Assembly: GCA_964388665.1 (NCBI GenBank)
Contig: CAYMBJ010000062.1
Span: forward strand, 1-23,946
Direction of reading: 5' to 3'
From: CALCCV01 sp964388665
GTDB lineage: Bacteria; Bdellovibrionota; Bdellovibrionia; Bdellovibrionales; Bdellovibrionaceae
DNA length: 23,946 nucleotides
In this document: positions 1 to 6,530 of the stretch, piece by piece
How the letters are laid out: each line of letters opens with the position of its first letter
How positions within the stretch are numbered: position 1 is the stretch's first letter
Notes under the pieces: model-generated
What the model was told of the DNA's origin: nothing
Database searches by the model: none
Seen by the model: the letters and a program-made list of their open reading frames with translations, nothing else
Position numbers and translations under genes: made by a program

Positions 1-1962
1 CTAATCATAGTTTTTCTGTCTTAGCAACCTGTCCAGTTTATGGGGTCCACTATAATCCTCGGTGTAGGCCTCAATGGATTCGTTGAAGTAAGCCTCGGCA
101 GTGCTTTTCTGGGCCTGACTGAATTCATTTTTAAAAACATGAATATGGCCAACACCTTTTGTTTTGAGTCGAGCCTTTTGTTGATCATAGAGTCGTTTGC
201 CTTTTTCTGTGTACAAGATGTACTTATCATTCACTGGTAGGTAAATGTAGGCGTCATAATCCAAGGGGACCTCTTCATTGATATCATCAATTGAGATCGC
301 ACACATTTCAGGAACCTTAGATACTTCAGTTTTAACGCCCACAGCTCTGGCCATCGGAAAGAAGGCAAGCGCCACCTCTTTATTTTTATGAGTGGATTTA
401 CGCAAAAATTGAGCCGCAACATTGGCCCAGTCTTCAAAGGGCACCTCTTTTATTTTCAATTGAAGATTGTCTTGCTCATCGACCTTCTCGCCTTTTTGCA
501 CCAAAAATTTTAACAGGCGAGCGCGCACCACTTCAATAAAACCATCTTCGAGCGGGCGATTGTCGCCCATGGCTGCTAATAAATATCCAGAAAATTTTGG
601 ACTGTCGACCAAGATGCAGGCCACATTGTCTACCCGTTTGCCAATTTTCTCTGCCTCTGAGGCGCTGCCTTTTGCGTCTGCGCTTTCTTTTAGAGACACT
701 TCCGCGGCCTGTGCCATCAATGCCTTGCTCGCCGGGTCCATTGGCAATAAATTTTTATTTTTACCACCGGTACCCAATTTGTCGCCCTTTATTGGCAAGG
801 CCACCTGAAGCAGCGAGCTCTGCCCACTGTTGCTTGGAGCATCTGGCAACTGGTTACCTGGGCCGGGAGAAACTCCCTTGGCCGAAAGCCCATTTTGATT
901 GGCGGGAAATTTTGCAAGCGCATTCAAGCGATCACTCTTAGGAGTCAAATTTTGCAATTGGGCAGCATTGGCCGCATCGGGAAGCCCTCCTGCCGCTGGC
1001 AAGAGATTGGCACTCTGTCCGGAAGCATTGGAATTTGCAAAATTAGCAGAAGAATGAGCACTCATAGAATTGCTATTGCTAAACTCCTGGACTCCCGCCT
1101 GACCCTTGGCCGCATTCGGGTTCACCGCTTGGCCCAGCCCAGAAGGCTTCATACCGAAAGTGTGAGTCTGCCCGTATCCTGGTGGAACCGGCGCCTTTGC
1201 TGCTCCGAGATCTCCATCGGCGCCTGCGGCACCTGGATCGCCAGAAACATTTCCAGTAGCAGTTGTACCATTGGCAATATTAGCGAGCATTGAGTTGGCT
1301 TTTGCCAATACACTTGCTGAATACTCATCAGCTTGCGAATTGATACTTCCTACGACAGTGCTGCCAGGCGAATGTTGCTGTGACGATCCTGCCTGGCTGC
1401 CCGCAGGACCGAAACCACTTCCAGAAGCACTGCTATTAGCATTCAAATCCGTCGTGCTGAGATGAGCAAGATCCGGAGTTGTCAAATTGGCTATTGAAAG
1501 ATCTTTGCTATTGTTCGTCGTGTCTACGGCGGACATGCGCATTTCCATTTCTTTTTGCATGTCCTTAAATACTTTCATAAAGATCCGCTCCACCGCAGGT
1601 CCAGTCACTGGTGGAATCAAAATGTACTTTAATCCCGAATTTGATAGCAACCGCATAGCAGCAGCCGACGTGCCCTCGGCATAGCCGATCACTGTCACTG
1701 GCACCGCTTGGGCCAAAAGTTGTGGGATCTCTCTTATTTTTTCAATAGGAAAATCCATTGGCAACATCACAAATTGCGGCTGCTTCTGGAGAGTGATCAT
1801 AAATAGCTCTTTGATCGAAGTGGTGGCCTGGAGCGCCCAACCCCGATTGACGAGAAAGTTCTCCGCCGCGCGAAAGCTATGCTCTTTCGCTTTTAGAATG
1901 ATCATCGATCGGCGCAACTCTAAAACTTGAGGTTCTGGAGCTGCCTGTTGAGAATCATCCAT
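1..1962 (-). CDS. Large protein with degenerate receiver-like N-terminus, low-complexity linker and conserved-looking C-terminal region
   Basis: This 653-residue protein is not one I can name. Residues about 18-135 have the alternating hydrophobic strand and helix pattern of a response-regulator receiver. The phosphorylation residues are gone: the acidic pair after strand 1 reads K24-A25, the acceptor Asp position aligns with P68 (LPMDFP), and the conserved Lys is replaced in IPP (116-118). Residues about 150-440 are a long Ser/Ala/Asn/Gly-rich, probably disordered linker. Residues about 445-625 look folded again. The stretch around 570-625, with YIYLPVNDKYILY, resembles the small beta-rich module found before HD-GYP domains, but no HD domain follows. 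The ATG overlaps the stop of the upstream receiver gene by one base (TAATG), so the two are probably translationally coupled. I infer a phosphorylation-independent output or scaffold partner. The family assignment of the C-terminus is tentative. Confidence 0.75.
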   Translation of the reverse strand: MDDSQQAAPEPQVLELRRSMIILKAKEHSFRAAENFLVNRGWALQATTSIKELFMITLQKQPQFVMLPMDFPIEKIREIPQLLAQAVPVTVIGYAEGTSAAAMRLLSNSGLKYILIPPVTGPAVERIFMKVFKDMQKEMEMRMSAVDTTNNSKDLSIANLTTPDLAHLSTTDLNANSSASGSGFGPAGSQAGSSQQHSPGSTVVGSINSQADEYSASVLAKANSMLANIANGTTATGNVSGDPGAAGADGDLGAAKAPVPPGYGQTHTFGMKPSGLGQAVNPNAAKGQAGVQEFSNSNSMSAHSSANFANSNASGQSANLLPAAGGLPDAANAAQLQNLTPKSDRLNALAKFPANQNGLSAKGVSPGPGNQLPDAPSNSGQSSLLQVALPIKGDKLGTGGKNKNLLPMDPASKALMAQAAEVSLKESADAKGSASEAEKIGKRVDNVACILVDSPKFSGYLLAAMGDNRPLEDGFIEVVRARLLKFLVQKGEKVDEQDNLQLKIKEVPFEDWANVAAQFLRKSTHKNKEVALAFFPMARAVGVKTEVSKVPEMCAISIDDINEEVPLDYDAYIYLPVNDKYILYTEKGKRLYDQQKARLKTKGVGHIHVFKNEFSQAQKSTAEAYFNESIEAYTEDYSGPHKLDRLLRQKNYD

Positions 1963-2609
1963 TAAGAGGCCTTTTCTTTGATGCGGCTATTGCCCTTTGC
2001 CAGACCTCTTTCGCGCGTGAGCATTTCTTCTAGCTCTTCTTCAAGAGTATCCAATACCAGATCAAAGTTCAATGCCCGAGATTCGCCCTCGCCGTTCGGC
2101 GTTTCTACGAGGATTTTTTCCAAGATGTTCGGTGGAACATAGGGCTCGCAGGCCAAGCGAAAGCCGATGTAAATTTCTCTCAGCTGAGCCAAACTCTTGC
2201 GAATGCCATCGCGCAGCTTGCGTTCAGACTCGATCTTCAAAAGTTTGGCCACTTCATCATTTAAGATCGACAGCTCCACGGGCTTTTCCAAATAGTAGGT
2301 GATTCCGGCATCCAGGCCGTCGATCATTGATTCTTTTTCGAGGTACCCAGAAACCATGATCACAGGAACATTGCAATCAAGTCGACGAACCTCTTTGATA
2401 AGCTTGTTGCCATCAAACTTGGGCATAGAGAGGTCCGTGATGATGATATCAGGCGCCGGCTTTTGAGTGTCAGCGATTCGTGCGAAAACCGCTTCGGCTG
2501 AGGAGAAAGTTTCGACGTCATACTCAGATCGTAAAGAAAATTGATAAACCTCAAGAATCTCAGGTTCGTCATCAACCGCAAACACCAAGTGTCTTTTATC
2601 TTGATCCAT
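1962..2609 (-). CDS. Response regulator: receiver domain with unknown C-terminal helical region
   Basis: A 215-residue two-component response regulator. Residues about 7-125 are a complete receiver domain with the acidic pair D13-D14, phospho-acceptor D59 in IITDLSMP, switch Ser87 in VSGY and Lys109 in LEKP, so it should accept phosphate. Residues about 125-215 are helical and acidic (LEEELEEML) and match no output domain I recognise; no DNA-binding helix-turn-helix is evident. A good ribosome binding site (GAGGAG) lies about 6 bases before the ATG. The stop overlaps the start of the downstream pseudo-receiver protein, suggesting that both work in one pathway. No histidine kinase is adjacent, so the partner kinase is unknown. 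The receiver assignment is firm; the output is not. Confidence 0.9.
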   Translation of the reverse strand: MDQDKRHLVFAVDDEPEILEVYQFSLRSEYDVETFSSAEAVFARIADTQKPAPDIIITDLSMPKFDGNKLIKEVRRLDCNVPVIMVSGYLEKESMIDGLDAGITYYLEKPVELSILNDEVAKLLKIESERKLRDGIRKSLAQLREIYIGFRLACEPYVPPNILEKILVETPNGEGESRALNFDLVLDTLEEELEEMLTRERGLAKGNSRIKEKAS

Positions 2610-2747
2610 CGCTGCTCCTCAAATTGAGATATCGATTTCAATGGTAACTCTGCAATATCTATCGGAGTCTTAATAAAAAATGTTTACCTAATTTTCTATT
2701 TAATGTGAGTCGTCTCATGATGATGCAAATTGTCGGCGATAGGGCCC

Positions 2748-3554
2748 TTATGGATCGACGGATTTGGCGACGGATTCTGGGTTCACTGTCAACTCAAACA
2801 AAATCGTGAATTTGACAAATCCATCATCGTCCAATAGCCCTCGCGGTGGATTTGGAAAGGTCTTTGCTGCCATAAAGGCTTCAATATGACGATCATCCAA
2901 AGCCAAAACTCCAGACTCCCGCATGACATGCGCTGAATGGAAGCGGCCATTTGGTAGCAGCCAAAATTCCACCTCCGTGGTTCGCTTGCGATTGACCAAT
3001 TCGCGCATCACCTCTGGCAAAGGCAAATCTCTGTTGATCAACTTGCGCAGACCCTGCACCCAGTCCAAATAGACTTGGCGGTGCATGCGAGTAAAGAACG
3101 AAGAGTAGATGTGCATATCGGTATCGACCGCAGTGAAGTTGCCTTTGATCAGATCGTCATCCGTAGGACTCATCGTCAGATTTATCAAGGGCATCATTGG
3201 TAGATCAGAACCCATCTCCAAATCCTTTTGCACAATCTCCGGTGCATTGTCCTTTTCGCTTTTGGTAGTGGCATTCATTTTGTCCTGCTTACCCTGAGGC
3301 AACTGGATCTGATCGTTTATTTTTGGAAAAATTTGCGGTTGCTCTACACGCCTCTGTTCCTTAAATCGTAGATTCCGCGCCCCCTGATACTTGGCGGGCT
3401 TTTTGGCGTAGTCCACCTGCAGGTCCACAGGGGCATTCACTAAGGTCAGATTGATCATATCAGAGTGAGACATTGGTGGAGTATAGGAGTGCACGGCCCA
3501 AAAAAGACTTAAGTGCAGAACTATACTTACAAAAGTCGTCAACCAAAGTCGCAT
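2748..3554 (-). CDS. TonB-family envelope protein (single N-terminal membrane segment, TonB-like C-terminal domain)
   Basis: The chosen ATG gives 268 residues; an upstream in-frame ATG at 3650 would add 32. I prefer 3554 because it places the membrane segment at residues about 4-24 directly after the start. The longer form would also run through a promoter-like sequence, has no ribosome binding site and would overlap the divergent PilZ gene. After the anchor comes a Gln/Lys-rich, presumably periplasmic linker. The last third has the TonB C-terminal pattern: a helix with W, then VEFWLLPNGRFHSAHV, RESG, LDD and FPNPP near residues 165-255. TonB proteins pass energy from ExbB/ExbD to outer-membrane receptors, and related proteins serve in other envelope machines. 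The linker lacks the usual proline-rich repeats, and no exbB or exbD is nearby, so the partner complex is unknown. Confidence 0.8.
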   Translation of the reverse strand: MRLWLTTFVSIVLHLSLFWAVHSYTPPMSHSDMINLTLVNAPVDLQVDYAKKPAKYQGARNLRFKEQRRVEQPQIFPKINDQIQLPQGKQDKMNATTKSEKDNAPEIVQKDLEMGSDLPMMPLINLTMSPTDDDLIKGNFTAVDTDMHIYSSFFTRMHRQVYLDWVQGLRKLINRDLPLPEVMRELVNRKRTTEVEFWLLPNGRFHSAHVMRESGVLALDDRHIEAFMAAKTFPNPPRGLLDDDGFVKFTILFELTVNPESVAKSVDP

Positions 3555-3563
3555 ATTCGTCTC

Positions 3564-3592
3564 AGTATAGGACGTTTGAAGAGAAAACTCAA
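3564..3592 (-). promoter_or_regulatory. Predicted sigma70-type promoter for the TonB-like gene
   Basis: On the minus strand TTGAGT (3592-3587) and TATACT (3569-3564) are separated by exactly 17 bases. Transcription starting about seven bases past the -10 would begin near 3557, only a few bases before the ATG at 3554. That makes the transcript nearly leaderless. The call rests on consensus matching only. Confidence 0.5.
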
Positions 3593-3648
3593 TTTCGCTG
3601 TTTAGATTTCGTCGATTTTGCCCGAAAATAGGGAATAAGGGGTGAAAC

Positions 3649-4188
3649 ATGGCAAAAATTTTAGACTTGTCTCAAAAACTTGCGAACAGGAATCCAAATC
3701 AAGCTGAGGCTACGCTCGCCAACCACCCTGACTCACAATCAACCAAAAATGGCCCTTCTGTGCTAGACATGACCGTAGCTCGCGAGGCCATTCTGCAGCG
3801 AGAGCGTAGGATTGTAAAACGGACCATATTGACAGAGTTCATTGGCGCATTTGTGGTGTTGCCAGAGCGCGGTCTCTACCGCGTGTCACTATACGACATT
3901 TCTGAAAAAGGAATTGCTTTTGACACTGAAGCCTCCACTGGGCATTTCTCCATGGGCGAAGAGGTCGCAGTGCGCGTCTATCTTAATCACCGAACTTACT
4001 TTCCGTTCATCATCAAAGTATCAAATACGCGATTGATAGAATTTGAAGGTGTTGTCCGCCACGGTGCGAATTTTGTTAAAGACACGATCAACGAAGTGGC
4101 TCTGCACCACTTTGTGCAATTTATTCAGAATATCAGCGCCAGCTTAAAAACTGACGACGGCGATGTTCAGGTTTCAAATATTCTATAA
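3649..4188 (+). CDS. PilZ-domain protein (putative cyclic-di-GMP receptor)
   Basis: A 179-residue protein with both parts of the PilZ c-di-GMP signature: a basic R-x3-R element (R54-R58 in RRIVKR) and D83-x-S85-x-x-G88 in YDISEKGIAF. The beta-rich domain spans roughly residues 50-160. The first 45 residues are polar and probably flexible, and there is no membrane segment. PilZ proteins bind cyclic-di-GMP and alter motility, secretion or polysaccharide synthesis through a protein partner. An AGGGG ribosome binding site lies about seven bases before the ATG. It is divergent from the TonB-like gene. The ligand is inferred from the motif; the downstream target is unknown, although surface polysaccharide or motility would be ordinary candidates. 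Confidence 0.88.
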   Translation: MAKILDLSQKLANRNPNQAEATLANHPDSQSTKNGPSVLDMTVAREAILQRERRIVKRTILTEFIGAFVVLPERGLYRVSLYDISEKGIAFDTEASTGHFSMGEEVAVRVYLNHRTYFPFIIKVSNTRLIEFEGVVRHGANFVKDTINEVALHHFVQFIQNISASLKTDDGDVQVSNIL

Positions 4189-4301
4189 TATTCTCTAACA
4201 ATCTCCCAAATCGCCAATATTTTATCCGCAAATCCTAGACAAGCCTCTTTGGATTGTGTCTGATATCTATAGTGTGTTGTCTTTAACATCGGACTTTAGC
4301 A

Positions 4302-5645
4302 ATGGAGCCAAACAAATTGACTAAGCAAAGCAGTACCAAAAGAAAAAAAATTGTGGTCGACACGAATGTCATTCTCTTTGACTCGCTGGCAATCCTGCGC
4401 TTTGGAGATGCCGATATCCACATTCCCATATCGGTGATCGAAGAGATCGACAAATTTAAACGCGACCAAGGCGAAAATGGACGCAATGCCCGTCAGTTTT
4501 CGCGCTTTATCGATGTCTTGCGCGGCAAGGGCTCCCTGTCTCAGGGTGTCCAACTGGATAACTCCGAAATCGTGGTCTACATCAATACGGATCTTATGTT
4601 GGCCGGAGTTCCTCAAGAGCTAGACGCCGCCAAAGGGGACAACCGCATTCTCTCGACCGCACTGGCACTGGCGAAACAGCATCCTCGCATCAAGGTGGAG
4701 TTGATATCAAAGGACATCAATCTTCGCATCAAAGCAGACGTCTATGGAATTTTTGCCAAAGATTACGAACCCTCGGATGTCTCGCAAGAGGATCTCTACG
4801 AAGGCTATCAAGAGATCGAGATCACGCCTGGAGAAATTGATAAGTTCTTCCAAAACAAAAAAATTGAAATGCCCAATTTCAAGCTCAAGGCCAACCAGTA
4901 TGTCATCATGAAAGACAAGCTCAATGCCAACCATTCGGCCATAGGCAGATATGATCAAAAAGAAGCCTGCATTATGCCTATATCCAATCCCGCCGATAGC
5001 ATTTGGGGAGTGCATGCTCGCAATGTTGAGCAATCCTTTGCTCTGGATTGTCTGCTCAACGATGAAATTCTTTTTGTCTCGCTCGTTGGCAAAGCCGGTA
5101 CGGGAAAGACGCTTTTGGCCATTGCCGCCGGTCTTCACAAGACTCTCGATCAGGGGCACTTTCAAAGACTACTTGTGTCACGCCCCATCTTTCCAATGGG
5201 CCGCGACATTGGTTATTTGCCTGGGGATATCGAACAAAAACTGAATCCTTGGATGCAGCCCATTTTTGACAACGTCGAATTTTTGATGGGCGCCGATAAA
5301 AAGGCTGCTGGGCGGGCTCAGGAATTGATCAATCAAGGTATGCTCAATATTGAGCCCCTCACCTACATTCGTGGACGCAGCATACCGAAGCAGTATCTGA
5401 TCGTCGATGAGGCGCAAAATCTAACACCACACGAGATCAAGACCATTGTGACGCGAGCCGGGCGAGGTACAAAGGTGGTTCTGACTGGGGATATTTACCA
5501 AATCGACAATCCCTATGTGGATTCTGCCAATAGCGGGCTCACCTATGCCGTCGAAAGGTTCAAGGGCCACCCGATTGCTGCTCATGTAACTTTGACAAAG
5601 GGCGAAAGATCTGAACTCGCAGAACTTGCCGCCAATATACTTTGA
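4302..5645 (+). CDS. PIN-domain/PhoH-family ATPase
   Basis: A 447-residue fusion of an N-terminal PIN-type nuclease-like domain and a C-terminal PhoH ATPase, the arrangement of Bacillus YlaK-type PhoH proteins (about 440 residues). PIN acidic residues are visible at D20 (VVDTNV), E47, D113 and D138. The ATPase has Walker A GKAGTGKT (263-270) and Walker B YLIVDEAQN (D369-E370), followed by TGDIYQID. Members are thought to be cytosolic RNA helicase/nuclease proteins; the exact substrate is not known. I see no strong ribosome binding site before the ATG, although TATAGT at 4268-4273 could be part of a promoter. It heads a run of plus-strand genes. Family assignment is firm. Confidence 0.93.
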   Translation: MEPNKLTKQSSTKRKKIVVDTNVILFDSLAILRFGDADIHIPISVIEEIDKFKRDQGENGRNARQFSRFIDVLRGKGSLSQGVQLDNSEIVVYINTDLMLAGVPQELDAAKGDNRILSTALALAKQHPRIKVELISKDINLRIKADVYGIFAKDYEPSDVSQEDLYEGYQEIEITPGEIDKFFQNKKIEMPNFKLKANQYVIMKDKLNANHSAIGRYDQKEACIMPISNPADSIWGVHARNVEQSFALDCLLNDEILFVSLVGKAGTGKTLLAIAAGLHKTLDQGHFQRLLVSRPIFPMGRDIGYLPGDIEQKLNPWMQPIFDNVEFLMGADKKAAGRAQELINQGMLNIEPLTYIRGRSIPKQYLIVDEAQNLTPHEIKTIVTRAGRGTKVVLTGDIYQIDNPYVDSANSGLTYAVERFKGHPIAAHVTLTKGERSELAELAANIL

Positions 5646-5663
5646 TATATAGTCAGCAAAATT

Positions 5664-6089
5664 ATGACAAAAGCACCATCTGAAAATAAAATTGAAGTCG
5701 GATACAAAACCAAGTTTGTGGTGACCATCACAGACAAAATGGTCAAACAATTTGCCGAAGTCTCTGGCGACTTCAACCCCATTCATATGGATGATGCTTA
5801 TGCCGCCAAGACCCGATTTAAGCGTCGGATCGCCCACGGCATGATTGCAGCCGCGCTGATTTCGCGGTGTTTGAATGAAAACATGGGTGAGGGTGGCATC
5901 TATCTGGGGCAGACTTTAAAATTTGTAAATCCCATCTATATTGATGATGAAGTCAGTGTAGAATTGGAGGTTCGCGCCGTACGCAAAGAAAAGGGCATCG
6001 CCAGCATTGATACTTTTGTTAAACGAACCAAGTCCGACGAAGTTTGCGTTAAGGGCGAAGCCGTCATCATGATTGCCTCTTCGCTGTGA
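5664..6089 (+). CDS. MaoC-type (R)-specific enoyl-CoA hydratase
   Basis: A 141-residue single hot-dog domain with the hydratase-2 signature SGDFNPIHMDD. Catalytic D36 and H41 are present and HGM follows at 58-60. Enzymes of this family (PhaJ/MaoC-like) hydrate trans-2-enoyl-CoA to (R)-3-hydroxyacyl-CoA in the cytosol, linking fatty-acid metabolism to polyester or lipid synthesis. Full family length and all catalytic residues suggest activity; chain-length preference cannot be read from the sequence. It lies 18 bases after the PhoH gene. No ribosome binding site precedes the ATG. TTGCCG-N16-TATAGT (5626-5653) could start a transcript only a few bases upstream, a weak suggestion of a leaderless message. 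Confidence 0.9.
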   Translation: MTKAPSENKIEVGYKTKFVVTITDKMVKQFAEVSGDFNPIHMDDAYAAKTRFKRRIAHGMIAAALISRCLNENMGEGGIYLGQTLKFVNPIYIDDEVSVELEVRAVRKEKGIASIDTFVKRTKSDEVCVKGEAVIMIASSL

Positions 6090-6106
6090 GAAAGGTCGAA
6101 TAGATT

Positions 6107-6526
6107 TTGGCAAAGTATAAAATTGGAGTCGTGACTGCTCAATTCAATTCTGAATACACCCATCTGCTCAAGGCGGGCGCTCTGGAGGTTTTGCAGGGTG
6201 CCGACGTGGATTTTTTGTGTGTGGATGTTCCGGGCGCTGTAGAAATTCCCTTGGTCTGCAGCCAATTTTTTAGCAAAGCCAATTGTGATGCCGTTGTGGC
6301 CATTGGCTGTGTCATTCGAGGCGAAACCACTCACTACGATAGCGTCTGCCGAATGGCAGAAAATGGAGTGCTCGAGGTCATGCTCAAGTTTGAAAAGCCG
6401 ATTGGCTTTGGTGTGATCACCACCGAAAATGATGAGCAGGCTGCAGCTCGCTGTGGTGGTGCCCATGGCAATAAAGGAGCTGAAGCGGCTCAGGTCGCGC
6501 TAGAAATGCTCAGTATAAAATACTGA
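6107..6526 (+). CDS. ribH: 6,7-dimethyl-8-ribityllumazine synthase (riboflavin biosynthesis)
   Basis: Lumazine synthase joins 5-amino-6-ribitylamino-uracil with 3,4-dihydroxy-2-butanone 4-phosphate in the penultimate step of riboflavin synthesis. The 139 residues carry the family landmarks: F13 in TAQFN, GAVEIPL (43-49), CVIRGETTHYDSVC with catalytic H76, and GVITTEN...R115...HGNKG. A stop codon at 6101-6103 leaves TTG at 6107 (or ATT at 6104) as the start, 17 bases after the MaoC gene, with AAAGG about 11 bases upstream. The protein is about 15 residues shorter than common RibH, missing only the C-terminal tail. Other rib genes and nusB, its usual neighbours, are absent here. Confidence 0.93.
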   Translation: MAKYKIGVVTAQFNSEYTHLLKAGALEVLQGADVDFLCVDVPGAVEIPLVCSQFFSKANCDAVVAIGCVIRGETTHYDSVCRMAENGVLEVMLKFEKPIGFGVITTENDEQAAARCGGAHGNKGAEAAQVALEMLSIKY

Positions 6527-6530
6527 AGAA

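Noticed and set aside
467..1684. Several open plus-strand frames (up to about 130 codons) opposite the large signalling gene
   Set aside because: They overlap each other in different frames, lack ribosome binding sites, and arise from the Ser/Ala-rich coding of the minus-strand gene.
3555..3650. N-terminal extension of the TonB-like protein to the ATG at 3650
   Set aside because: It would run through a promoter-like element, overlap the PilZ start and push the membrane anchor away from the N-terminus.
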